A stretch of 64,000 nt of DNA. It comes from JAJFFW01 sp038531315. Lineage in GTDB: Bacteria > Pseudomonadota > Alphaproteobacteria > Caulobacterales > Parvularculaceae. The translations under genes and the position numbers were made by a program. The stretch is from positions 1 to 64,000 of the forward strand of contig JBCBBT010000006.1 in assembly GCA_038531315.1 (NCBI GenBank), given 5' to 3'. Of this stretch, positions 17,798 through 26,151 are shown in pieces; position 1 is the first letter of the stretch, and every line of letters starts with the position of its first letter. Below the pieces are notes generated by a model. That model ran no database searches, was not told the origin of the DNA, and saw only the letters and a list, made by a program, of their open reading frames with translations.

Positions 17798-18862
17798 TCA
17801 GCCTCCGGTCACTGACATATGCCGCGGACTTGCGGGCGCCGCCCCGCGCTGATCGATGACAAAATCGTGACCCCTCGGCTTGCGCGTCAGGGCTTCGTCG
17901 ATTGCCGCATCAAGCGCTGCATGATCATCAGGGGCGGCGCGCATCACGGCGCGCAAGTCGGCGGCGTCCTCTTGTCCGAGACACATAAAGAGCCGGCCGG
18001 TACAGGTGACGCGCATGCGATTGCAGCCGTCGCAGAAATTACCGCTGAGCGGCGTGATGAAGCCGAGACGGCCGCCGGTCTCAGCCACCCGCACATAGCG
18101 CGCCGGCCCGCCGGTCCTGTGGGTTTCGGGCGTTAGCGTCCAGTGTTTTTCGAGATCGGCGCGCACATCGGATAGCGGCGCATATTGGTCGACACGATCT
18201 TCGTCAATCTCGCCCATTGGCATCGCTTCAATGAGCGTCATATCCATGCCGCGCCCGTGCGCCCATGCGATCATATCAGCGAGCGCGCCGGCGTTATCGC
18301 GCTTCAACGCGACGGTGTTGATTTTGACGTGCAAGCCCGCCGCCTGCGCTGCGTCAATACCAGCCATTACATCACTGAAAACAGCGCGCCGCGTAATGCG
18401 CGCAAAAATATCCGGGTCAAGACTATCAAGCGATACGTTAACGCGTTCAACACCCGCGTCGCGTAATGCCTTTGCAAATTGGCCAAGCCGCGTCGCGTTG
18501 GTCGTCAATGTCAGCTCGCGCAGCGCGCCGGTGGCAAGATGTCGGGAAAGCCGTTCGATCAACGTTATGACGCCGCGCCTTACGAGCGGCTCGCCGCCTG
18601 TGAGGCGAAGCTTGTCAACGCCCCTGCTTATAAACGCCGTTGCGAGCGCGTCCAGCTCCTCCAGCGACAGGAGATCGCTTTTTGGCAAAAAAGTCATCCG
18701 CTCGGACATGCAATACGCGCAGCGCAAATCGCAGCGATCCGTGACGGAAAGCCGAAGATAGGAAATATGGCGACCAAACGGATCGATCATCCCGGGCTTC
18801 GACGGCGTGTCCGTCCTGGGCGCAGTGGAAGCCGTAAGCGATTGTTCCGACGGCGCACTCAC
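17798..18862 (-). CDS. moaA: GTP 3',8-cyclase MoaA
   Basis: 354 residues. MoaA is the radical SAM enzyme that starts molybdopterin synthesis from GTP. The N-terminal cluster motif CDLRCAYC uses Cys44, Cys48 and Cys51; the C-terminal cluster shows CDGCNRMRVTCTGRLFMCLG; the protein ends in GG as active MoaA proteins do. LRLTGGEPLVRRG is the SAM-contact strand. The GTG start overlaps the preceding gene's TGA by four bases (GTGA). The 24 residues before MIDPFGR are poorly conserved and a later start at Met25 is possible. Confidence 0.97.
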   Translation of the reverse strand: MSAPSEQSLTASTAPRTDTPSKPGMIDPFGRHISYLRLSVTDRCDLRCAYCMSERMTFLPKSDLLSLEELDALATAFISRGVDKLRLTGGEPLVRRGVITLIERLSRHLATGALRELTLTTNATRLGQFAKALRDAGVERVNVSLDSLDPDIFARITRRAVFSDVMAGIDAAQAAGLHVKINTVALKRDNAGALADMIAWAHGRGMDMTLIEAMPMGEIDEDRVDQYAPLSDVRADLEKHWTLTPETHRTGGPARYVRVAETGGRLGFITPLSGNFCDGCNRMRVTCTGRLFMCLGQEDAADLRAVMRAAPDDHAALDAAIDEALTRKPRGHDFVIDQRGAAPASPRHMSVTGG

Positions 18863-19473
18863 AACACGGCGCTCCTTTCCGACGTCGCCTGATTGAGGTC
18901 CTCAAGCGTGTCAATGTCAAGCGCACAGTGCTCGTCAAGCGGGACCGGTACGACGCGGTCCAGGCCCGCGAGAATTTCGCGCGCGCCCGTATCGCCTCTC
19001 AAATATTGCAAAGATGAAAAAACGCGCGCCGAAAAGAGCACAGGCGGCATACGGACCGTTGTCGAATTTCGCGTCGCCAAACTGACGGCGGCGTCGGCGT
19101 CGCCAATAGCAGCGCATACCTTTTTCAACGTGGCGGCGCGAACGAATGGCATGTCGCCGAGCGTCACCATCGCGCCCTTGGCGCCGAAGGCCGACGCCGC
19201 CTTTACGCCGAGTGACAACGATAGGCCCTGCCCACCGGACGGCTCAGGGTTTTCGATTACAGCGAGCCCCTGACTTTCCAGTTCCGCAATACAATGTGCA
19301 TTGTTGGCGGCGACAACGGCAAACGTCTTTCCAAATCCCGCATCAATCATGGTGCGGGCGGCATGACGCACGAGCGGCGCGCCGCGAAACGGCGCAAGCA
19401 GCTTATCCTCGGCGCCAAACCGTTCGCTAAAGCCTGCCGCCAACAAAATGCCGGCAATGTCGGAGGCGATCAT
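18859..19473 (-). CDS. MobA/MocA-type nucleotidyltransferase for molybdenum cofactor
   Basis: 204 residues. The N-terminus GILLAAGFSERFGAEDKLLAP is the NTP-binding signature of the MobA/MocA/GlmU nucleotidyltransferases, and MVTLGDMPFV is the metal-binding Asp region. The link to xdhC suggests MocA-like cytidylyltransfer, making the cytosine dinucleotide cofactor of xanthine-dehydrogenase-family enzymes, rather than MobA guanylyltransfer, but sequence alone does not settle CTP versus GTP. The ATG at 19473 forms an ATGA overlap with the xdhC stop. No molybdoenzyme gene is within the window. Confidence 0.85.
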   Translation of the reverse strand: MIASDIAGILLAAGFSERFGAEDKLLAPFRGAPLVRHAARTMIDAGFGKTFAVVAANNAHCIAELESQGLAVIENPEPSGGQGLSLSLGVKAASAFGAKGAMVTLGDMPFVRAATLKKVCAAIGDADAAVSLATRNSTTVRMPPVLFSARVFSSLQYLRGDTGAREILAGLDRVVPVPLDEHCALDIDTLEDLNQATSERSAVL

Positions 19474-20423
19474 GCGAAGGCCTCCTGCCACGCGGCGACA
19501 ATTTCAGCGAGCGTTGAGGCGGCCAGCATGGGGGCCTCGCGAGTGCGCGGCACCAGTCCAATCGGCGCGTTGATCCGTTCGATGTTTTGAGCCGACGCCC
19601 CCGCGAGCCGCAGCGCCTCGCAGCGCGCCGCGTGGGTGCGGCGGCTCCCCAATGCGCCGACATAAAAAGCGGGGCCGCTCAGCGCTTCTTTCAGAAGGCC
19701 CACTTCCCAGTCATGGTCATGAAACATCAGAACAACTGCCGTGTAAGGATCATCGTATGACTGCAGCGCCGTCCCGGGCGTTACAAGCGGCGCGGTCGCC
19801 GCGCCGATTGAACCCGCCGCCGACAGGCACGCAGCATCCGGCGATTGAACGAAAACGTCAAAACCAGCCGCCGCCCCGAGCCGGGCCATCGCCAGCGGCT
19901 CCTCACCGCGCCCGGCAATACGGATTTTCATTGGCGGCGTGCAGATAAAGACAAAAGCGCCCTCACGCGAGGCCAGGTCATCCGATCGCGAAAGGCCGTT
20001 GTCATTGACCGCCAAATGCGTGGGCCGTCGCGCCGCAAGCGCGTCTGAGGCCTCTTCGATCACTCCGGCCGGCGGGTTTGGGACAATCGCAAGGTCAATC
20101 GCGCCGCCGCAGGGCAAGCGCACATCCTTGAATGGCGAGCCTGTTCCATATCGCACATGACGCACTGTTCCCTCGTCCATGGCGGCGCAAGCCTGGGCGA
20201 CGACGTCAGCGTCAACGCAGCCATTGGAAACATAGCCGCATGCTGCGCCGTCGGCCCATACCGCCATGATGGCGCCCGGCGCACGGACACCGCCGCCTTC
20301 GGTGTTAGTAACGACAATGAGGGCGCATCCGTTTCCCTCACGCGTACCGGCGACAAAGCGGAGCACATCACGCGCATGGACGCCTGAACTTTCTACGCTC
20401 ACCTTGTCAGGGCGTGGCGCCAC
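19470..20423 (-). CDS. xdhC: XdhC family molybdenum cofactor maturation protein
   Basis: 317 residues. XdhC/CoxI proteins hold the molybdenum cofactor during its sulfuration and hand it to xanthine dehydrogenase or CO-dehydrogenase type enzymes. The N-terminal XdhC/CoxI domain shows ALIVVTNTEGG and GYVSNGCVDADVVAQA, and a Rossmann-like C-terminal domain shows IAGRGEEPLAMARLGAAAGFDV and YVGALGSRRTHAARCEAL. The GTG start has GGAGG nine bases upstream; the ATG there is out of frame. It lies 51 bases after hemC and overlaps the nucleotidyltransferase by four bases. Confidence 0.92.
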   Translation of the reverse strand: MAPRPDKVSVESSGVHARDVLRFVAGTREGNGCALIVVTNTEGGGVRAPGAIMAVWADGAACGYVSNGCVDADVVAQACAAMDEGTVRHVRYGTGSPFKDVRLPCGGAIDLAIVPNPPAGVIEEASDALAARRPTHLAVNDNGLSRSDDLASREGAFVFICTPPMKIRIAGRGEEPLAMARLGAAAGFDVFVQSPDAACLSAAGSIGAATAPLVTPGTALQSYDDPYTAVVLMFHDHDWEVGLLKEALSGPAFYVGALGSRRTHAARCEALRLAGASAQNIERINAPIGLVPRTREAPMLAASTLAEIVAAWQEAFA

Positions 20424-20474
20424 AGAACGCCGCCTCCATGGGGATTAGATAACGCCCCACCATAGCACGGACGG

Positions 20475-21455
20475 TCAGGACGATAACACCGGGGCGCTTG
20501 CCTCGATCAGCGCAGCGGCGCCTTTCGCGATCAAATTAAGCCCTACCGCTCTGCCGAGCTCGCGCGGGCGGTCAGCGGGGCCGGCGCCGTCCGCCTCAAT
20601 AATATGCGCGCCGTCGAGACTGAGCACCGCCGCGCGCAAACGCATGATATCGCCGTCAATGGTCGCATGCCCGGCAATTGGCGAATTGCAATGGCCGTTC
20701 AATACCCAGAGCAATTCGCGTTCGGCGAGAGCGCAATGTCGCGTCGCATGGTGGTCGATGGCAAGCAACGTTCGGCGCGTTTCAAAATCGGTCTCCGCGC
20801 ATTCAACGACAACGACGCCCTGCCCCACCGCCGGCAACATGTCGTCGACGGTGAAAATGTGATCGATCCGGTCAGCGCGGCCAATCCGGTCGAGGCCGCT
20901 GCGGGCCATGACGAGGGCGTCGGCCGGGCCGACGCTCGACCCGTCAGGCAGGCGTTGCGGCGTGCGCTCATCGAGCTTTTTCAGGCGCGTGTCCGCCGCG
21001 CCGCGAAAGTGAATAACGTCGGCCTCGGGAAAAAGCCGGCGCAAATATGCGGCGCGGCGCACGGCGTTCGTGCCGATCTTGAGGCCGGCGCCTTTTGTCT
21101 CCAAAAAGTGATCAAGAGCAATATCGCCGCGCAGGACGAGAACGTCTTCCGGCGGCTCGCGTTCAATGTAAGCGCCCAGCACCAGCCCCGGGGTTTCCTC
21201 GTCGCCCGGAACGTCCTTCAGGGAGTGCATGGCCGCTTGCAGGGCGCCATCGCGCATGGCGGCGCGAATTTCGGCGACGAAAGCGCCGCCTTTGCCGCCA
21301 TGGGCGTCAAGTTTGCCGGTCTGGTCGCGATCGCCGCGCGGCTTGAAAAAGACCGCTTCGCCCGCGACGGGCGTCGCCGCCGCCGCCAGCGCCGCAATCA
21401 CATCCGTCGTCTGGGCGCGCGCCATCGCGCTCGAGCGCGTTCCGATTTTCAACAT
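20475..21455 (-). CDS. hemC: hydroxymethylbilane synthase (porphobilinogen deaminase)
   Basis: 326 residues. HemC joins four porphobilinogen molecules into hydroxymethylbilane for heme and cobalamin. The N-terminus LKIGTRSSAMARAQ, HSLKDVP with catalytic-type Asp81, and RGAADTRLKKLDE are diagnostic. The dipyrromethane cofactor cysteine is Cys256 in NGHCNSPI, a variant of the more usual GGCxxPI loop. ATG 21455 has GGTGG upstream and gives the standard start; 56 extra upstream codons are rejected. It heads the minus-strand molybdenum cofactor run and faces hemA across 328 bases, an unusual position for hemC. Confidence 0.95.
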   Translation of the reverse strand: MLKIGTRSSAMARAQTTDVIAALAAAATPVAGEAVFFKPRGDRDQTGKLDAHGGKGGAFVAEIRAAMRDGALQAAMHSLKDVPGDEETPGLVLGAYIEREPPEDVLVLRGDIALDHFLETKGAGLKIGTNAVRRAAYLRRLFPEADVIHFRGAADTRLKKLDERTPQRLPDGSSVGPADALVMARSGLDRIGRADRIDHIFTVDDMLPAVGQGVVVVECAETDFETRRTLLAIDHHATRHCALAERELLWVLNGHCNSPIAGHATIDGDIMRLRAAVLSLDGAHIIEADGAGPADRPRELGRAVGLNLIAKGAAALIEASAPVLSS

Positions 21456-21783
21456 TCTACGACCACCCTGTTTCGACAGCGCATTTTTGAGACCCGGATT
21501 GACGACCCGAAATCGACGATCCCTCGGCCTGCGGCGAGCCAGCAGATATACCAAGACCGCCCCAAATTGAAACGGATTTGCGAGACCCGCCGCAGATGGC
21601 GGAAATGCCGCGCCGCGGCGCACTTTTTGGGGCTAATGGATTGACTTATTTACACGAAGGGTGCGGTTCGCCATGATCCCGTCTGGCGCAGAAATGCGTA
21701 CCAACCAAAGCGCAATAGCGACGCTGCGCTGTCATGATAATAAATCCGGGGAGTGGTTGCATTTGCTGCGGCCGGGGAAATTG
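21456..21783. other. divergent hemC/hemA intergenic region
   Basis: 328 bases between head-to-head hemC and hemA, which must hold both promoters. A TTGACT (21643-21648) is a possible -35 element for hemA but no convincing -10 follows at the right spacing. I saw no FnrL-type TTGAT-N4-ATCAA site and no riboswitch-like fold. In-frame codons upstream of the chosen hemA ATG are open but not homologous to known ALAS N-termini. Confidence 0.4.
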
Positions 21784-22998
21784 ATGGACTACGACAAGTT
21801 CTTTTCAGATCAACTGACCGCGCTTCGGGACGAAGGCAATTATCGCGTATTTGCCGATATTGAGCGCCGTGCGGGCGCCTTTCCAAAGGCGGCGAACCAC
21901 AGCGCCGACGGCCCAAACGACGTCACGGTTTGGTGTTCGAACGACTACCTCGGCATGGGCCAGCATCCGAAAGTCCTGAGCGCGATGCATGAGGCGCTCG
22001 ACCAGTGCGGCGCCGGAGCCGGCGGGACACGCAACATTTCCGGGACGAATCACTACCACGTTCTCCTGGAGCGCGAACTCGCCGATCTTCACGGCAAAGA
22101 CGCAGCGCTGCTCTTTACCTCCGGCTATGTCTCGAACTGGACAGCGCTATCGACGCTGGCCTCTCGGCTCCCGGGCTGCATTGTTCTTTCCGACGAGCTC
22201 AATCATGCATCGATGATTGAAGGCATCCGCCATGCGCGCTGCGAAAAACATATTTTCAAACATAATGATGTCGCCGACCTTGAGGCAAAACTCAAAACTC
22301 TGGATCCGGACGCGCCGAAACTCATCGCATTTGAGTCTGTCTATTCCATGGACGGCGATATCGCGCCGATCGAGGCGTTTTGCGATCTCGCCGACAAATA
22401 CAATGCAATGACCTTTCTCGACGAGGTTCACGCGGTTGGCCTTTATGGCCCGCGCGGCGGCGGCATCGCCGAACGCGAAGGCTTGATGGACCGCCTCACC
22501 GTCATCGAAGGCACCCTCGGCAAGGCCTATGGCGTTGTCGGCGGCTATATCGCAGCCTCGGATGCTTTGTGTGATTTCATTCGCAGTTTCGCATCAGGTT
22601 TCATCTTCACGACGGCGTTGCCGCCGGCTGTCGCTGCGGGCGCGCTGGCCAGCATTCGTCACCTCAAGGAACATGATGAAGAACGGCGCGCCCAACGTGA
22701 ACGCGTCGCACAGGTGCGCGCCAAACTACGCGCGATCGGCATTCCAACGCTCGACAATCCAAGCCATATCGTGCCCGTGATGGTATGCGATCCGGTCAAG
22801 TGCAAATGGATTTCCGACTGGTTGATGGAAAACCACGGCATCTATGTACAACCGATCAATTATCCGACCGTCCCCAAAGGAAGCGAGCGCCTGCGCTTGA
22901 CGCCCTCGCCGGTGCATAGCGACGCCGATATCGATCACCTCGTCGGCGCGCTTTCTGAAATCTGGTCGCAGTGCGCCCTCGCCCGTCAGGTCGCGTAA
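21784..22998 (+). CDS. hemA: 5-aminolevulinate synthase
   Basis: 404 residues. ALAS condenses glycine and succinyl-CoA to 5-aminolevulinate, the first step of the alphaproteobacterial (C4) heme route. The sequence closely follows my memory of Rhodobacter HemA: ADIERRAGAFPKA, WCSNDYLGMGQHP, GTRNISGTNHYH, LSDELNHASMIEGIR, DEVHAVGLYGPRGGGIAER and the PLP-binding Lys247 in GTLGKAYG. ATG 21784 with GGGGAAA upstream gives the standard MDYDKFF start. It faces hemC, so the first and third committed steps of tetrapyrrole synthesis share a control region. Confidence 0.97.
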   Translation: MDYDKFFSDQLTALRDEGNYRVFADIERRAGAFPKAANHSADGPNDVTVWCSNDYLGMGQHPKVLSAMHEALDQCGAGAGGTRNISGTNHYHVLLERELADLHGKDAALLFTSGYVSNWTALSTLASRLPGCIVLSDELNHASMIEGIRHARCEKHIFKHNDVADLEAKLKTLDPDAPKLIAFESVYSMDGDIAPIEAFCDLADKYNAMTFLDEVHAVGLYGPRGGGIAEREGLMDRLTVIEGTLGKAYGVVGGYIAASDALCDFIRSFASGFIFTTALPPAVAAGALASIRHLKEHDEERRAQRERVAQVRAKLRAIGIPTLDNPSHIVPVMVCDPVKCKWISDWLMENHGIYVQPINYPTVPKGSERLRLTPSPVHSDADIDHLVGALSEIWSQCALARQVA

Positions 22999-23076
22999 AA
23001 GCTCACGTCCGGAAAACTCCGTTAGGAAAGAACGTCTGCTCCGTTTCTACACGGAGGAAATACCGGTTTGATAATG

Positions 23077-23388
23077 TTACGCGTCGTCAACTTGTATGCT
23101 TTCGTATTCGCCCGGCGTCAGGGTCTTCATCGCCAGCGCATGGACCGGGCCGGATAATTCCGCTGAAAGGATTTCGTTAACGCTTCGCTGGCGTATGACG
23201 CGCGATTGGCCCTCAAAAACTTCAGCGACGACGAGGATGCGAAAATGCGACGCACCGTGACCGGCGTCGCCTTCCGCAGGCGCGCCAGCATGGCCGGCAT
23301 GAAGGTGGGATTCATTTTTTACGGTCAAAAAGGTTGGCGACAGCGCCGCCTCCAGTTTTTGTCTGATCGTTTCTTCAACTGTCGCCAT
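23077..23388 (-). CDS. bolA: BolA family protein
   Basis: 103 residues. BolA proteins work with monothiol glutaredoxins in iron-sulfur cluster handling and sometimes bind DNA. The N-terminal helix region ETIRQKLEAALSPTFLTVKNESHLHAGH carries the conserved Ser/His, and FEGQSRVIRQRSVNEILSAEL followed by PVHALAMKTLTP is the class II KH-like core. It is divergent from the J-domain gene. The Shine-Dalgarno sequence is weak. A BolA gene beside the J-domain and cobS genes is, as I recall, common in Alphaproteobacteria. Confidence 0.93.
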   Translation of the reverse strand: MATVEETIRQKLEAALSPTFLTVKNESHLHAGHAGAPAEGDAGHGASHFRILVVAEVFEGQSRVIRQRSVNEILSAELSGPVHALAMKTLTPGEYESIQVDDA

Positions 23389-23451
23389 GGCCCGGGCCTA
23401 TTCGGAAAGCAAAATGCGTCACCTCGCCCGGACTTGTTATCCCTGTCAAGA

Positions 23452-23480
23452 TTGTATCGGCGCGTGCGGCGCACCATAAT
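23452..23480 (+). promoter_or_regulatory. sigma-70-like promoter, leaderless transcript predicted
   Basis: TTGTAT (23452-23457), a 17-base spacer and CATAAT (23475-23480). Transcription would be expected to start about seven bases later, which is at or one base before the ATG of the J-domain gene (23488). No Shine-Dalgarno sequence lies before that ATG, as fits a leaderless mRNA. Confidence 0.45.
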
Positions 23481-23487
23481 AATAACC

Positions 23488-24126
23488 ATGAATAAGTCTC
23501 GATATACGCCGCGTCATGGCTTTGATATTCGCGTTAAGCCGCCAAAGGACGACAAGGATAAGCCGCCGAAATGGGCCGAGGCCCATTCGCGCGTCTGTGA
23601 CCGGGAAGACTGCGAAAACAAAGCGGCCGTTCGCGCGGCGAAATCGCCGCGTACGCCCAGCGAGAAAATCTGGCTGTGCGCCAAACATGCCGCCGAACAC
23701 AACAAGAGCTGGAACTATTTTGACGGCATGAGCGCCACCGAAGCGCAGGCTGCGCGCGAGGCGAACATTTATGGCGACCGCCCGACGTGGCAGATGGGCA
23801 AAAACGATCGCGCCCGCGCCGCAGCGAACACTCGCGGCCCCGCCGATATGGCCGACGCCCACGGGGTTTTCGCCGACGCCGCGGCCAAGTTTAAAGCCTC
23901 GCGCGGCGCTTTCCGCGAGGGGCGCAAGCTCACGAAGCTTCAGGAAAAGGCGTTTCAGACCCTCGATCTGAAGCCGAGCGCAACAAAATCGGAAATCAAG
24001 AAGAAATACGCTGAACTCGTACGTCGGTTTCACCCCGACTCCAATGAGGGCGACCGCAGCGCCGAGGCGCAGCTCCAGGAAGTCGTCAAAGCGCACACCA
24101 TTTTGAAAAAAGCAGGCATCTGTTAG
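23488..24126 (+). CDS. J-domain protein (cobS-associated type)
   Basis: 212 residues. The C-terminal 65 residues form a J domain with the HPD tripeptide in RRFHPDSNEGD, which would stimulate DnaK. The N-terminal part is specific to this family and has Cys/His residues (CDREDCENKA and WLCAKHAAEH) that could bind metal. Such proteins sit directly upstream of cobS in many Alphaproteobacteria, as here, and may help the cobaltochelatase fold or exchange. The ATG at 23488 begins MNKSRYTPRHGFDIR; the long upstream open frame overlaps bolA and is rejected. Predicted to be translated from a leaderless transcript. Confidence 0.88.
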   Translation: MNKSRYTPRHGFDIRVKPPKDDKDKPPKWAEAHSRVCDREDCENKAAVRAAKSPRTPSEKIWLCAKHAAEHNKSWNYFDGMSATEAQAAREANIYGDRPTWQMGKNDRARAAANTRGPADMADAHGVFADAAAKFKASRGAFREGRKLTKLQEKAFQTLDLKPSATKSEIKKKYAELVRRFHPDSNEGDRSAEAQLQEVVKAHTILKKAGIC

Positions 24127-24356
24127 AGCCGCTTTCGGCGCCGAGCGGCGGCCGCCCAATAGTGGCCGGGGTCCCGCTTTTCTTATCGTTTGCGTCCCGC
24201 CTGGCGCCCGGCGCGCGCCAATTCTCATCGGCGCACAAACAACTGAGGTTAATAGGCGACAGCAGCTCCGCGACCCATTAGCGCGCCTGCGCCGTAAGCT
24301 TGAAAATGCCCGCCTTTCGCGCGAGTGTCGCGCGAATTTGACGACAGGATGACGAA

Positions 24357-25346
24357 ATGGCTGAGATGACGGACGCCGCCTTCGCGGAAAAACCAACCGA
24401 AAAGGTAAATGCGCGCAAGGTTTTCGGCGTCGATTTCGACATGGACGTACCCGCATTCAGCGAGCCGAATGACTATGTGCCCGCCGCAGACGATGCATAC
24501 CGGTTTGACGAACAGACGACCCGGTCAATCCTCGCAGGCTTCGCCCATAATCGCCGCGTCATGGTGCAAGGCTATCACGGGACGGGCAAGTCGACGCATA
24601 TCGAACAAGTCGCCGCGCGCCTGAATTGGCCATGCATTCGCATCAATCTCGACAGCCATGTCAGCCGGATCGACCTGATCGGAAAAGACGCCATTGTTGT
24701 TGAAAACGGCGTTCAGGTGACTGCGTTTAAAGAGGGGATTTTGCCGTGGGCCTTCCAGCGTCCTGTCGCCCTTGTCTTTGACGAATATGATGCGGGCCGG
24801 CCGGACGTGATGTTCGTTATCCAGCGTGTTCTGGAGGCCGAAGGCCGGCTTACCCTGCTTGATCAGAACAAGGTGTTGACCCCCAATCCCTACTTTCGGC
24901 TCTTCGCCACGACCAACACCATTGGTCTTGGCGATACAACAGGGCTCTATCACGGGACGCAGCAAATCAACCAGGGTCAAATGGACCGCTGGTCGATTGT
25001 CACGACACTGAATTATCTCGAACATGACGAAGAAACGGAAATCGTCATCGCGAAATCACCGCTTTACGACTCAAAGGAAGGCCGTCTTGCAATCGGGGCC
25101 ATGGTCAAGGTGGCTGACATGACGCGCAATGCCTTCATCAACGGCGATATTTCGACGGTCATGAGCCCGCGTACGGTCATCACCTGGGCGCAAAACGCAG
25201 AAATTTTTCAGGACATCGGCTACGCATTTCGCGTCACGTTCCTGAACAAATGCGATGAGCTGGAGCGTCCGACTGTCGCTGAGTTTTACCAGCGCGCCTT
25301 TGGCGAGGATTTACCGGAAGCCGCGCCGCAGGTCAGCGTCGCCTAA
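24357..25346 (+). CDS. cobS: aerobic cobaltochelatase AAA+ subunit CobS
   Basis: 329 residues. CobS is the MoxR-like AAA+ ATPase that with CobT and CobN inserts cobalt into hydrogenobyrinic acid a,c-diamide. Walker A is GYHGTGKST (72-80) and Walker B lies at 138-143 (ALVFDEYDAG). The N-terminus KVFGVDFDMDVPAFSE and the segment GLGDTTGLYHGTQQINQGQ are typical. The length is normal. In many relatives cobT lies close downstream, but here a methyltransferase and a peptidase-like gene follow, and no cobT or cobN is in the window. Confidence 0.94.
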   Translation: MAEMTDAAFAEKPTEKVNARKVFGVDFDMDVPAFSEPNDYVPAADDAYRFDEQTTRSILAGFAHNRRVMVQGYHGTGKSTHIEQVAARLNWPCIRINLDSHVSRIDLIGKDAIVVENGVQVTAFKEGILPWAFQRPVALVFDEYDAGRPDVMFVIQRVLEAEGRLTLLDQNKVLTPNPYFRLFATTNTIGLGDTTGLYHGTQQINQGQMDRWSIVTTLNYLEHDEETEIVIAKSPLYDSKEGRLAIGAMVKVADMTRNAFINGDISTVMSPRTVITWAQNAEIFQDIGYAFRVTFLNKCDELERPTVAEFYQRAFGEDLPEAAPQVSVA

Positions 25347-25461
25347 ACCGCCGCCAAACAACCCGGCTTATCGCATTACCCGCTCGCCCTAGCGCTGCGG
25401 CGATTGCGGCGACGCGCGCTTATCCCACATGATTTACGATGATCACTGAGGGAACGCGCCG

Positions 25462-26091
25462 ATGGCCGCATCACAAGTATTCTGGGATAATATCGCGCAA
25501 AAGTACGCCGATACGCCGGTTCGAAATCCTGGCGCCTATGACGAGACGATAACGCGGATCCGCGCGCGGCTTAGCGGCGACGAAAACGTACTCGAAGCCG
25601 GCTGCGGCACCGGCACAACAGCGCTGCGTCTTGCCGGCGACGTCAATCGCATTCTTGCAACAGATATCTCCGACAAGATGGTTGCGATTGGGGGACGCAA
25701 GGCAGCCGACCAGAACATCGCCAATGTGGAGTTTCAGCGCGCGACGCTCGAAACCGTCGCGGCGCCGGCGACGTCCTTCGATGTGGTGATGACGTTTCAT
25801 CTTCTGCATCTTCTCGATGACCCGGAAGCGGCGATTGAGATCATTCACGGATTGCTGAAGCCCGGCGGGCTTTACATCTCGAAAACGGCCTGCCTCAGCG
25901 ATGGGTTTGGTTTTATGCGTGTGCCGATTTTTCTGATGCGCCTCGTCGGTCGCGCACCGATGGTGCGCTTTCTCAAAAGAGACGATGTGGAGCGCATGGT
26001 TAGCGCCGCAGGCTTTGAAATCCTTGAAGCTGACGACCTGCCTGCAAAGCCGCCCTGTCGCTTTGTGGTGGCGCGTAAACGTCCCGCCTGA
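25462..26091 (+). CDS. class I SAM-dependent methyltransferase
   Basis: 209 residues, cytoplasmic. The SAM motif I is VLEAGCGTGTTALRLAG, followed by the acidic LATDISDKM, and FDVVMTFHLLHLLDDPEAAI is the usual motif IV region. These place it in the UbiE/Coq5-like small-molecule methyltransferases; the substrate cannot be read from sequence. The gene is 115 bases after cobS and in the same direction, but nothing ties it to cobalamin. It starts at an ATG shortly after GGGAACG. Confidence 0.85.
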   Translation: MAASQVFWDNIAQKYADTPVRNPGAYDETITRIRARLSGDENVLEAGCGTGTTALRLAGDVNRILATDISDKMVAIGGRKAADQNIANVEFQRATLETVAAPATSFDVVMTFHLLHLLDDPEAAIEIIHGLLKPGGLYISKTACLSDGFGFMRVPIFLMRLVGRAPMVRFLKRDDVERMVSAAGFEILEADDLPAKPPCRFVVARKRPA

Positions 26092-26151
26092 CGAATTTTC
26101 CTTCCGTCATCCGTAGATTAGGCTTACGCTGCCTTGCAACGGAGGGCCGTC

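Noticed and set aside
20604..21644. 346-codon plus-strand frame opposite hemC
   Set aside because: Despite its length, it has no signature of any family, while the opposite strand holds all hydroxymethylbilane synthase motifs.
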